A stretch of 64,000 bases of DNA from Ipomoea triloba (Eukaryota > Streptophyta > Magnoliopsida > Solanales > Convolvulaceae), in contig NC_044919.1 in NCBI RefSeq assembly GCF_003576645.1, positions 16,997,909 to 17,061,908 on the forward strand. The letters are read 5' to 3'. Both the position numbers and the translations under genes were made by a program. Every line of letters begins with the position of its first letter. Position 1 is the first letter of the stretch. Below, piece after piece: positions 23,264-35,200 of this stretch. The notes under the pieces are model-generated. The model did no database searches. It was not told the DNA's origin and worked only from the letters and a program-made list of their open reading frames with translations.

Positions 23264-25382
23264 ATCATGAGAGAAATTTAATTACATACAATAACATAAT
23301 ATAGTAATATTTTTTTAATACTATAATATACATCATATAGTAATTTGATTGTTTGCGAATATAAAATAAAAAAATACGCAAGATTAGAATATTTTTAACC
23401 ATAATTGAATTGCATGGTATATTATCATGAGAGCAATTTAATTATGTACATTAATGGCGAGCTGTCGTAGGCTCCCAAATTAAACCTTAAAAACGTAGTA
23501 GTGAGAGTAAGGATCGTTCCCTCGAGGAGTAACTAGTTTGATTTATGAGTTCAAATTAAAGAGGGGGGTTTGGTATGAAATTAACATTCAAAATAAGTAA
23601 ATAAATAAATAAATAAGAATAGAAAAGATGATAATCAAGCCAAAGTTTACAAAAGAAATCAATTGAACTTTTAATACTTGGTCTAAGAAAACATTCACCA
23701 CTGGATTTTAGTAACTGATCATAGATTCACGGTTAATTCATAACAATTGAACATTCGTTGTGAGATTAATTCTCGATTTTCCTTAGTCATAGGTAATCAA
23801 ACACAAGCGGTATCAACTACCCCTAACTACCAAATAACACAAGACAAGCACTTATATTTAATTTGATAGCAGCATTAAAATGAGAAAATCAACGAAACTA
23901 AATAACATAAACACATGCGGTTATGTTTAATTTAGATTAATATTCTTCCTATGATTAAATTAACACTAAGCCGTGATAAAATTAATCATAGTTGCTACAC
24001 AGATTAGAAAACCAATTAAACGAACCGTTAACTAATCTAGCAATAAACTCTTCAAGAAATTAAACTAGTAGGCTTCCTAGCAATTAACTGGAACAGTCAT
24101 ATAAAATAAAACAAATGAAAGCACAGGAGAATATCAATTACTCAAATGTATATGAATTCAACATTAAGAACAAATTCAATCTCACAGTACAGAATGATCC
24201 AGGGTTCATGTAATATTTTGACCAAGTTTAGAGAATTAGCCTCGCAGGGCCAACCAGAAAATTTTAACAGAAAAATAAAAACTTGTAAACTGGAGAAACT
24301 ATCAAATTATGCACAGCTAGTCTGATTCCTCAACAACAAGAACTCACTGCTATTTATACACTTCTAATCCCAACAAAAAACTCTTAAATTGAGGAAAATA
24401 ATTAATTTGAACCTCTCAAAATTAGACCCAAATGGTGAAAATAATCTTTGCCATCAGTTTCCCTTGTTGACCAACGAAATCCTCCAAGCTTTAACCGTCG
24501 AAATCTTTGCTGCTGTTTTGACGAAGTATCCTCCAAGTTTCGTCGCCGATTCGTACGTACGTTAAGCTGCTGCGCAGAAAAGAATTACAAATCCAAAATA
24601 TTTGAATTCATTCCTTTTCTTTTAGTTATTTAGGTTATTATATATTGTGGGCTAACTTTATTAAACAAATAAATAAATGGGCTATGATGTTATGGGCTTA
24701 TTAATCCACACTAATTAAAATATAACTCTTATTTTGGGCCAATAATTAAAACTAGCATCTTAAACCTTACTAATGCCCAATAATTATTATAAAATATTTA
24801 TTCTAACTAATTAACTCTAGAATCCTAAAAATATTAAAATAAAGTAAAATAAAAATTAATAAATATAAATATACTATAAAAACATACTTAAATTAAAGTG
24901 TAAAAATATGTTCATCAATTAACATAATATAGTAATATTTTTTTAATACTATAATATAATTTGATTGTTATTTTTTTTAAGTACTATAATATACATCATA
25001 TAGTAATTTGATTATTGGAATTTTTTTTGAATATTATCATGAGAGAATTTAATTATGTACATTAACATAATATAGTAATATATTTTTTTGAATACTATAA
25101 TATACATCATATAGTAATTTGATTGTTGATTTTTTTTTGAATATTATCATGAGAGGAATTTAATTACGTACATTAACAGAATATAGTAATTTTTTTAATA
25201 CTATAATATACATCATATAGTAATTTGATTGTTTACGAATATAAAAAAAATACGCAAGATTAAAATATTTTTAACTATAATTGAATTGCATGGTATATTG
25301 TCATGAGAGGATTTTAATTATATACATTAACATAATATAGTAATATTTTTTTTGAATACTATAATATATATCATATAGTAAA

Positions 25383-25386
<4 letters not shown>
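23264..25386. repeat. AT-rich minisatellite, five units, split by an LTR
   Basis: Units of about 110-165 bp begin TATCATGAGAG-AATTTAATTA and include CATAATATAGTAATATTTTT, ACTATAATATACATCATATA and GTAATTTGATTGTT. Starts are near 23263, 23425, 25029, 25147 and 25301. Two longer units also share ATACGCAAGATTA and AATTGAATTGCATGG. The second unit is split by the solo LTR at 23455-24917. The array ends in a (TA)n tract. Confidence 0.85.
23455..24917. mobile_element. Solo LTR, 1463 bp, TSD ATTAA
   Basis: It starts TGGCGAGCTGTCGTAGG and ends AATATGTTCATCA. ATTAA is present at 23450-23454 and 24918-24922. Removing it restores the repeat unit ...GTACATTAACATAATATAG. There is no coding capacity apart from short chance frames. 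The family was not recognised with certainty; the GATCGTTCCCTCGAGGAG stretch after the start is seen in plant Gypsy-type repeats. Confidence 0.88.

Positions 25387-25456
<70 letters not shown>
25387..25456. repeat. (TA)n microsatellite
   Basis: About 35 TA units at the end of the AT-rich minisatellite. Confidence 0.95.
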
Positions 25457-25462
<6 letters not shown>

Positions 25463-25731
25463 TAAGCTAGGTTAAACTATTTTGTTTAAGGAATCCATAC
25501 AGGAATGGAATTGAATAAAATATTTCATTAATTTTCGTGTATAATAAGGAATGAAATCATATTTTGAATATTTTGTCAATTTTAGCCATAAATAAGTAAT
25601 GATAAAGAATGATAAGGAAGGTTAGAATTTTTGATAAAGAATTATTATATAATATTATGTTGACTGATTTCAAATTTTTTGGACTAAAATGAGCGGGAAA
25701 GCTAGCACTTCTGTTTTAATATATATATAGA
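25457..25731 (-). mobile_element. Possible Helitron 5' end, minus strand
   Basis: Read on minus from 25731 the sequence is TCTATATATATATTAAAACA followed by GAAGTGC and a TTTCCCGC motif, with host A before TC. This resembles plant Helitron 5' ends. No matching CTRR-hairpin 3' end was found to the left, so the extent is unknown and the call is tentative. Confidence 0.35.
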
Positions 25732-26485
25732 TTAGTTTATGATCTTAAATCTATGATTATGTTTGGCTAGTTCTATCTAGGAATTGAGTTGTGTGAATCT
25801 ATGCTTGCTAGTGTGAATATCATATTTCTTATTGTGGATTTGATATATTTGATGTTGGAAGATCTATTCTTGTCTATTAATTGTTGGTTTGATTAGATCT
25901 TATGTAGATTTGGCCAATCTATTGAGAGATTGAGACATTGACTCTATCATGGTATTGATTTCAGTTGAGTTGTAGCTTTTTGCAATCTTAGATCCTATAG
26001 AATTCCATGATTGGGAATGGTAGGAAAGTGTGTAGCCTAGGTGTTTGATAAAATGTCTCTTAGGGCTTTTGGTTGCCAAATGGTACTCCTAAGCCTAAGA
26101 AGCCCTAGTACACGAAGGTAGAAAAGGACTAAGATGACACACTCTTGAATAGCCAACACAATTGCATCATTAGACCACTACTCGAGATACACAATGAGGC
26201 AGCATAGACAAGCACAATTCATTCCCTTATTTCTTATTTCTTATTACTTTGATTTTCGTTATCTCTTGCACACTTACATTTCCTAAATGCCATTCACCAC
26301 TCTCAACAACCTCACACGTCTCATCACACGTTCATTCGATTGAAAGCATAACACAACCTCCGACGTTCCCTCCTTCGAGACCGACACTCGGGGAGTTTAG
26401 ACTCTTCGTTTTATCATTACCACATGCATTACATCTCACCCTGAGAGAAACTACAAGACCACCATTGAATACATAATAGTCGGGA
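25732..26485 (+). mobile_element. Gypsy-like LTR fragment
   Basis: No coding region. The layout (T-rich leader, GATAAAATGTCTCTTAGGGC, ACACGAAGGTAGAAAAGGAC, then CT-rich U5 with CTCTTGCACACTTACATTTC and GAGACCGACACTCGGGGAG) parallels the U5 part of the LTR at 4522-6309 (AAAATGCCTCTCCTAACC...GAACGATACTCGGGAAC). It sits between the two Copia pieces and helps explain their separation. Edges are approximate. Confidence 0.55.
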
Positions 26486-26790
26486 GTTGTTGTGCATAAA
26501 TTCTATGGATGACTCAACAACTTAAGGATTATGGCGTTATAGAACAAGAAGTAAGCGTTAAGTGTGACAACACGAGTGCTATGGCAATTACCCACAATTC
26601 AGTGCTTCACTCGAGAACAAAGCACATCGATATTAAGTATCACTTCATTAGAGATCATGCTAAGAAGAAAGATATCACATTGGAGTATGTTAATATAGAA
26701 GATCAAATCACTAATATTCTCACGAAGCCATTAAGTGAAAGAAGATTTTCCACTTTGCGACACGAGTTGGGAATGATCGAGATGAATTAA
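26486..26790 (+). pseudogene. Copia RNase H fragment
   Basis: The translation holds the C-terminal Copia RNase H: VSVKCDNTSAMAITHNSVLH, RTKHIDIKYHFIRDHAKKKD, ITNILTKPLSERRFSTLRHE, ending LGMIEMN and a stop. It is the C-terminal end of a SIRE-type polyprotein and probably belongs to the same insertion as 22110-23262. The reverse transcriptase and most of RNase H are missing between them. Confidence 0.85.
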
Positions 26791-27016
26791 CACAAAAAGA
26801 CGTTACGTTGATCTCATTTATGATGATAGTCATAAAAGTCACGAGCATTAAATTGGTGACGAGTTCAATGCATTTTGGAAGTTAGCATATTGAATGGTCA
26901 TATCAAAAGTTGATTTCACCAATCCGTGATCGTCAAATCACCTATATAAGGGATCACTCGAAGGAGAAATGGAGACATCACTCTAACCTCTTTCTGGTTT
27001 TTTCCCTTTTCTTATT

Positions 27017-27493
27017 TGTAGGATAGACAAAGGAAAAGGCCATGCAGATGATGATAAACCAACAAGAAGGTTTTCATGGAGGCTGAAAGACAAGGAAGCA
27101 AAGAAGCTAAGGAAGCAACTTCGGTTAGCCCGAAGTGAGCCTTTCCCATTAGATACCTCAGAACACCTAGTGGATTTGGTTTCTGATGATAAATCACCTC
27201 CTCCTCCTACTCAACCAGTCATATCTCTGCCTGATTTTCATTCCTCAGGCCTCGTACCACCCAGTCAATCTCAGGAGTCTCTTTCCTTGACTAGAAACTG
27301 GTCTGGGATCCAAAACTGGTATGCAACTCATGATAGTGAAGGTCGAGAACTGCCTCGTCCACCCAGGAACGAGGACTACGACGAGGACTACATCCAGTAC
27401 CTGGAGGAGAATCCTAATGAAGGAGATTCAGAAGAAGATAACTCTCATATTTCCTCAATCCAAGAAGAGAAGTGCATACAAAGGCTTAACTAA
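27017..27493 (+). pseudogene. Third-ORF-like fragment downstream of Copia pol
   Basis: An open stretch begins before 27020 with no clear start and reads GKGHADDDKPTRRFSWRLKD, then a Lys/Arg-rich helix (KEAKKLRKQLRLARSE), then a Pro/Ser and acidic tail to the stop at 27491. SIRE/Maximus Copia elements often carry an extra ORF after pol, and its position fits that. No transmembrane segment is visible in the remaining part. The identity is an inference from position and composition. Confidence 0.45.
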
Positions 27494-28262
27494 TTAATGT
27501 GTCTTTATATATAGTTTATCCTAAGTGCAAAATAAAGGGAAGAGGAAATATTTTGGAGCAAAGTTGACAAATTCAGAGCTAAAAAATGAACGGAGAGGAA
27601 GCATAAGGTCATTTAGAGGTGACCCGAGAAAAGAGTGCACAGAAATGAGAAAAACAAGGTTGTGGCACGGTTTCAACAACAATCGCGGGTGTCATCACGC
27701 CCGTGATGAGGACCTGCTTCGGTCATGAGCGTCGTCACACCTGTGACGTGACCGTCTCCATAGAAGAGCTTCGACACACTCGTGTTGATGCCCGTGCATC
27801 AAGCTCTGATGCGTGATTTAATTTGTCATTGTCATAACTACAATAGAGAGTCTAGAGAGATAGTGAATAATAGTGTAGGGTAGAGATGATAGAGTGAGGT
27901 TTCGACCCCTAGGTCAAGAAAATACTTTTCATTTCTTCTAAAAGGGTAGATACCTCCATTTTTGAAGATTTGATTCCAAAAGAAGTTGAGGATTCATTCT
28001 ATTTTTTTGAAGATAAGTTATCTACTGCTTTATTTCTTATTGTTTACTTTCTGATGTGTCACCTTAATGTTCTTGCTTTGTTGACTAAAATTATGAGTGA
28101 GTAGTCCTATTTTGGACTTTGGATTGATGTTAACATGAGATTTTAATGCCTATTTGATATCTAAGTTTTTGATCTTGTATATCATGATTGACATATTCTT
28201 GAAGTTAAATGCTTAGGTGATTCAAATTATTGAAAAAATGAAGAATTGGAGAAACTTGTGTC
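27494..28262 (+). mobile_element. LTR-like noncoding fragment
   Basis: No gene. It holds GCAAAATAAAGGGAAGAGG, a GC-richer block with alternating CGTCACACCTGTGACGTGA-type short palindromes (about 27690-27820), then an AG-rich leader (AGAGAGTCTAGAGAGATAGTG). It resembles U3-R-U5 of the Gypsy-like LTRs in this window. Boundaries and target duplications were not found. Confidence 0.45.
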
Positions 28263-28267
28263 ATTGT

Positions 28268-30755
28268 TTTCAAATTGTTGAAAATCCTAGTCAAAACTCT
28301 TGCAAACAGACTTAAATCTCTCCTTAGCTCAATTATCTCTAGCTCACAGTGTGCATTTGTCCCAAACAGACTTATCTCTAACAATCTCTTCTTAGCCTAT
28401 GAAACACATCATTATATGAACAGGAAAAATCAAGGTAACTTTGGGTATGTGGGTATGAAGATTGATATGAGCAAGGCCTACGATAGGGTTAATTAGTGGA
28501 GGGTATTTTGTATAAGTTGGGTTTCAATAAAGATTTTGTTGACATGGTTTCTAGGTGTATTAGATCGGTCGATTTCACAATCTTACATGAAGGGAAGGAG
28601 TTGGGTCTAGTTACCCCTTATAGAGGTTTAAGGCAAGGGGATCCCCTTTCCCCGTACCTCTTTATCATCTTGATGGAAGGCCTGAGTGCACTGATAAACA
28701 AAGAAGAGCAATTGGGGATGATTCATGGTGTTGCCATTGCTAGAGGTGCACCAAACATTACTCACTTTTTTTTTTTCGCGGACGATTGTTTCTTGTTCTG
28801 TAGGGCGAAGTCATTAGAAAGTAATGTGGTGAAGGCTACACTGGATGAATTTTCTCTTGCCCTTGGACAGTCCATTAATTTCATAAAATCCAGCTTATTC
28901 TGTAGTAGGAATGTGCATGGGATCACCAAAGAGGTTGTGAGTGAAATCATGGGTATTGATGAAGGTAACCAAAGGGGAAAATATCTTGGACTACCCTCCC
29001 TAATTGGCAGAAGGAAGAACGAAGTGCTGGGGTTTATCAAAGAAAAAATCATGGGAAGAATAAGGATTTGGAACAATAGATTTTTATCCCAAGCTGGGAG
29101 AGAGGTACTAATAGAAAATGTTTTGCAAGTAGTGTTTACCTATGCAATGAGTATCTTTTTTCTTCCTGTAGACCTCTGTAGGCAAATTAAAACAGCACTA
29201 AACAACTTCTAGTGGAAGGGGGGACAGGGATCGAGAAGGGTATCAAGTGGAAAAGGTGGCAGGACCTGTGCAAACCGAAGTCAGTAGGGGGTTTGGGCTT
29301 CCTGAGACTGCGGGAAATTAATCTTGCCCTTCTAGGAAAGCAGGCTTGGAGGTTTATCTAGTAACCGAGGTCCCTTGTCACGAGAGTTTTTAATGCAAAA
29401 TATTTTAAACACTGCTATTTTATGGAAGCAAAAATTGGGAGCAACCCTTGTTTTGTTTAGCGAAGCATAATGGAAACACGAACGCTGCTCAAAGACAATT
29501 GCAAGTGGGGAGTGGGTAATGATGAATCAATAAGCATCTGGAAGGACCCTTGGTTGGCTGACACTCAATCCCCTTTCATATTGACAGACATGCTTGAGTA
29601 GCTTAGTGAAGCAAAGGTGGTGTCTTTAATGAAAGTTCATGATAAAGGTTGAGATAACGAAGTGATAAATGATATATTTGTATAGGATGATAGGGAGAGG
29701 ATTTTGAGTATTCCCATCCCAAACAACCACCATAAGGATAAGTTTATATGAGGCAATGAGGAGAAAGAGGTTTACACAGTCAAAAGTTCCTATAGATCGC
29801 TCATGGGGGAAGATAATCTGGATGTCAACGTTAAATGGACTAACATAGGGAAGCTACCCCTCAACAACAGATAATCTCAACAACAGAAGAGTGGATTGCC
29901 ATTTTTTGTGCAGATTGTGTACACAGGAGGATGAGACTACGGATCATATTTTCCTTCATTGTGAGGTGGCCAAGTCGTGCTAGAACAACATTAGTGACTG
30001 TGCTTTGGGGATGGACAGCTCCTTTGTAGAATGGTTTTGCAGTAATATGGAAACTCTCAACACTTACAAATTGAGTCTGCTGGCAACGACATGTTGGAAG
30101 ATATGGACAACAAGGAACTTTAAGGTCTGGGAGAACAAGAATGCGAATCCAGCTAATATCCCAGAGGATGCAAAGGGCTATTTAGATGCCTGGCGAGAAC
30201 AATAGGGCACTACTACAGACCCAGCAACAGTCTCACGCCAATGCAAATGGACAAAGCCACCGAATGGTCTACTAAAGCTGAACATGGATGCTGCAAATGA
30301 CAGAAATACAAAAGCCACTAGTTTTGGTTTCATTTTGCGCAACTTAAGTGGAGATTTCATTGCGGCCATGGAAAGGAATTGGAAAGGATTCTACCACCGA
30401 AGATGGCATATGAGCATAAGGGATGCGCTTAACTGGATTAAATCTCTTGGAGTGGAAGAAGTTCAAGTTGAGTCGGATGCACTGACTGTGATTAATAGTA
30501 TCAAGAACCACTGTGATTGGACGTCATTTAACCTCATTATAGAGGATATTAGACAAATAGCTATGGATTTTCGTAACATTAGCTTTGTTTTTGCTAAGCG
30601 GTCTGTGAATATAGCTGCCCATAGACTAGCTAGAGAAGTAGTATTCATCGCTGACCGTAAGGAATGGAGGCTGTCTCCTCCCGATTTTCTTCTTGATGTT
30701 CTTTGTAATGATTTGCATTAATTAATGAATGCATGTTTTTTTAAAAAAAGAATAG
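28268..30755 (+). pseudogene. 5'-truncated L1-type LINE: RT, zinc finger, RNase H
   Basis: Plant L1 retrotransposon. The RT starts within KILVKTLANRLKSLLSSII; motif A KIDMSKAYDRV ends in a stop (28494). The next frame 28496-29212 carries RQGDPLSPYLF (motif B) and FADDCFLF (motif C, FADD), then TAG at 29210 where Trp is usual (NNF*WKGG). The zf-RVT Cys/His motif is near 29900-29975 (CRLCTQEDETTDHIFLHC). RNase H is at 30284-30721: MDAANDRNTKATSFGFILR, VQVESDALTVI, AAHRLAR. The usual catalytic Glu before IREAL is not seen (MSIRDALNW). Multiple stops make it inactive. ORF1 and the endonuclease are missing. Confidence 0.9.
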
Positions 30756-31199
30756 GACTAAATGTGACAATGACACAATAGTCGAGTACTAAAAGTGAAA
30801 TTTGCTCTATTCAGTGTCTTTTGACACAAAAAATAAGCAACTATCAATCTCAATAAATTCATATTTTTAAAATTCTATGCTAAGTTGCACAAAACCCGAT
30901 GGTATTTGATCATCACTTTGAGTATTTTATTTAAAACTTTATTTAATTTCAAGAATATAACTGCATTTCATCTTAAAAATTCAGTGGCTTCACATTATCC
31001 TTTTCTAAAAACTGTATTAATATGGAAAACTATATCATTTTCTAAAGACTTTGTAGTCTAGTGGCACCTGATTGCACTAACATATAGAAGGGGTGAGTCT
31101 CAGTGGAGATGATATCAGTTCTTTGTGTTTCATTTGGTTGAGAAAGTAGTTATGAAAAGATAATGCTAAAAAGAATTGTATTAATATTTTATTGTTATT
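30756..31199. other. Intergenic, upstream of cyclin T
   Basis: AT-rich, no gene. This and the next 100 bp should include the cyclin T promoter. No single TATA box stands out enough to call. Confidence 0.4.
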
Positions 31200-32215
31200 T
31201 TCATTCCAAATTTGGTAAACCAAATGTCCCAGCGACGTACTCACAGCTACTTTATGGAGATTTTTTTCCCTCTAAGAAATCGCCACTTCCCTAGAGCTCT
31301 TCTCTCTCGATCAAAATTAAAACCCTATCTAAATTCTAAAGCTTTAATTCAAACCTCCTCTTCTCTGCCTCTGCAGGATTCGTTGATTGATACAGCGTGT
31401 GTTGATCTATATCTTCTCCAAATCAGGTAATTTCATGTTTGCCTCCGTCAATTTCATTTCCTGTTTATTTTACAAGTTTAATATCTTGCTTCAAAAAAGG
31501 TCATGTCAAGATGGAACTTTTGATCTCTCTTCTTCTGTTCGGAACATCGTCATTTCGTTTGGCTAATTGCTAATAGCGTAATACGTAGTTTATCTACAAT
31601 TACCTATAAATATTTTCCTGCTCACTGTCCCTGTTTAAGAAATTATCTGTGATTACAAATTTTTTTCCTTGCATTTTATTGATGTAATTTAATTTTTCTT
31701 AATGGCAATTTGAGGTAAATTTGTATTGTCATTGCTTTAAAATTGGATAGGATCATAAGGGGCAACAAATTTTACTTAACATTTTATTGATGTGACTTAA
31801 ATTTTCTTTATGGCAGTTTGAGGTAAATTTGTATTATAATTGCTTTCTAATTGGATAGGATTAGAAGTTATTAAACAGATTTGGATTTTCATGGGCTGCC
31901 CTTATTTTATCTGTTTCATTAATATCTGGTTTAGTTATTTAATTCTATTGAAATTTGGATGATATTGTATTAATCGGTCCTAAATATGATTTGTTTTGTG
32001 TAAAGTTTTACTCTTTGATTTTATTTTTTAATTTTAATTTATTTTTTTGTGGATTTTGACTGTCTGGGAAATTTAAAAGTTTATTTACATCCCAGAACTA
32101 ATTCATAGAAGGAACATTTCAGTATGTGGGAAAAAATGTTGTTACAAGTTTCTTTACTTCATTTTCAAAGCAGTTGATAAATCTATGGGTATGTGTTTTA
32201 AATTGAACAGGTATC
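31200..32215 (+). promoter_or_regulatory. Cyclin T 5' UTR with leader intron
   Basis: A CT-rich leader (CTCTTCTCTCTCGATC near 31298) ends AAATCAG|GTAATTTC at 31426. The acceptor AATTGAACAG at 32210 is followed by GTATC and the ATG at 32216. A 5'-UTR intron of 784 bp is therefore likely. Inside it a tandem duplication of about 112 bp spans roughly 31673-31863 (TTTGAGGTAAATTTGTATT in both copies). Leader introns are common in plant regulatory genes and often raise expression. The transcription start is not known. Confidence 0.6.
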
Positions 32216-35200
32216 ATGGCTCTTGCTCAGAATTACCAAATACAAAATGGCCCTTTTCGCAGTTATGGTAGAAACCATCTAACTAGCCACAGTTACACTC
32301 CTGCTGCAACCAATTCCTCCAACTACAGTCAGTATCTCGATAGCAGTTTTAGGCATCTAGGAAACCAAGATATCTCAAATGACTTACTTAAAGATTTCAG
32401 GGAGTATAACTACAATTATGATAGCTATGTGAAGCCTGAGGTTGAACCTTCTTCAAAGCGAAGAAAGTTTTCATCTTCTTCATGGGGAAATAATGGGTGG
32501 TACAGTCAGCAAACCAATGCTTGTAATATGCTTCCACCAGGACAACAAAGTACACATAATAATGTGCTCCCCAGGAATCAGAGAGTGTTTGATAACATCA
32601 GCTCAGGCCACAATAATAATTCAGCCATTACTACAACTGTTAATACTAGTAATGTGCCTTATTCCAATGGATATACTTCTGCTTCCTTCAAGTGTAATCA
32701 GTCAGAGTTTGAAGGTGACAACAATGATGTGGCCTTTATGTCTAGAGAGGAAATTGAGAGATGCTCACCATCTAGGAAAGATGGTATTGATGTGGTGCTT
32801 GAAATGCATTTGCGATATTCATATTGCGCTTTTCTTCAGAGCCTTGGAATTCGGTTGGAGCTGTAAGCCTCTAATTCATATTTGAGCTGTTGTTTGCATG
32901 TGTGCTGCATAATGTGTAGTTGGGATGTGCTTACTTAATACCTCTGGAGTTCATCTAGTCACCACTGTGTCTAGTACATTTTTGTCATAAGTTTTATGAT
33001 TTTGAAACAATTGTTATCATGCAAAAACTAATGATGGTTTTCCTTGCTTTCAGGCCACAAACAACCACTGGGACTTCCATGGTTTTGTGCCACCGTTTCT
33101 TTCTTCGTAGGTCTCATGCTTGTCATGATAGATTTGTAAGTTTCCTTGACACTAAAATTTTCTTTTGGAATGTCTGTTCTATCTGTACATTGCAATACAG
33201 AAGCTCATTATTGTTTATCCGATTTGATTGCAGTTGATTGCTACTGCTGCTCTCTTCCTAGCTGCAAAGTCAGAAGAGACACCATGTCCTCTCAACAATA
33301 TTCTAAGAGCATCATGTGAAATTTTCCACAAGCAGGACTTTTCTTATTTGTCATATCTGCTTCCTGCTGTTAGTATCCATGCTATCTCTGTGTCTCAACA
33401 TATGTCACGTTATTATTTGTACTCTTAACATGTGCTTACATTTTAATTGCCATTATACATTTATGCAGGACTGGTTTGAGCAATACCGAGAACGGATTAT
33501 TGAGGCTGAGCAAATGATATTGACAACTTTAAATTTTGAACTCAATGTGCTGCATCCATATGATCCTCTTACATCCACTCTTGAGAAATTAGGCTTTTCC
33601 CACTCGGTTTTGGTGAATATGGCATTAAACTTGATCAGTGAAGGGTAAGATGTATTCAGATGTATTCATCATCTCTGGATTTTAATTGCTGTGAATTTAA
33701 TCTTTGTTTTCAGATGTCTTGCATAATTATGGTATGAATAGATTGGAATATTGGTGCAATACCTATCTCACTTTTTCCTATCGCTATCAGTCTGTCAGTA
33801 TGTGATGTCTTTGATCTGAAAAATATGCTGATTGGTTGGGCTTGCAAGTAATGGTTTGAGGAGGATGAATTTTATTTTTGCCTATGCTTTTCCTTCCTGG
33901 ATCTATAGTTGATGTGGTTTTTTGCTAATTCTTTCTTTCTCATCTCTTTAGTTGGTAATTATTCTATGCAGTCATTCTGTAATGTGATATTGACATATTT
34001 GGATTGGCATAAATTGCAGGATTTATAGAAGGATTATCATGCTCACCCTGTATGCTATTGTTAGCCGGAGGTTGATTCACCAAATGTTTTGTTTTTCGTC
34101 TGAAGTTAACTAGCCTTTTCCTGTGGATGATTTTTCAGTCATGACAACTTAGTATCATGTCATTGGCCCAATAGAAGATAGTCAGATGCTCCAGAAGCAA
34201 ATTTTGCTATGGCAATTTCTCTTTTTCACTTTAGATGGATGAATCCATGCTGAAACCATATACCTATTTGTTTGGTGTCCATATAGGCCATTAAACCTGA
34301 AAAAGGTGTTTGGTGAGTATTTTGCTTGAAAATTTTGGGGCACCTTTAGTGGGCAGCCTTGTCCTGGACTCCAGGGTATGGTTAGATGGGATTATATTTT
34401 TAATATATCTTCTGGGCCATATCTTTTCTCTCAAGTCTCAACTTTACATTTTGCCCTTAAGCCACATGAAACAACTTTACTTCCTCTGTGTTTTTTAAAT
34501 TTATTTTTATTTTATTTTACATTTTTTGAGGTGGGGGTGTTCCAAAACGCACAATTTTATACCCAATTTTCTGTCAACAATCAGCTTCCATCCTTTTGTT
34601 TTTATTTTATATTTGGAGAGATGTTGGGAGGATATGGCAGAAGGTTGGAAGTGAAAATGTTAATTTAGTTTGTTTTTGAGATTTGAGGTGATCTTTGGAA
34701 CGATAGTGATTCTTCAAGATGTAATTCATTGATGCTGCATTTTATTTTTGAAGATCTTGATTTGTTACTTGATGTCTGGTTCTTCTAACAAGTGTGAATA
34801 CAACAAGGCTAAGGAATTCATTAAAAATTTATTGGTGATGAATGATGAGTGATGCTTTCCTTTTCCTGAAATGCTATCAGATCATAAAACTTCTCTCCTG
34901 TCCTATTCTAACATCCTTAGTCCACAATGAGTTGCCCTTGTTTCTTGTTGGGTAGTTTTCCAATTCCTTGGTTATTTCAAGTTCTAAGTCTTCTGTCTCA
35001 CCAAAAACAATGCAAGGCTTCCCTTGTTCTTCACTTCTTCTTACCCTCTTTACTTCTGGAATGTATAAATCCTCCACCACCTGCACAATGGAATTAAAGA
35101 AACTGAAAACATAGAGTCCTCTTTATATGATTGTTAAGATTGTCTATGTCTACGTCCTAGCAAATTTGGGAGACAATACATCTTGCAATGTATCTGTTTT

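Noticed and set aside
23264..25456. CRISPR-like array
   Set aside because: Units are long, adjacent and AT-rich with no unique spacers, and the window is eukaryotic nuclear DNA.
31212..31430. Short plus ORF upstream of cyclin T
   Set aside because: It lies in the CT-rich 5' leader, runs across the leader-intron donor and has no protein-like features.
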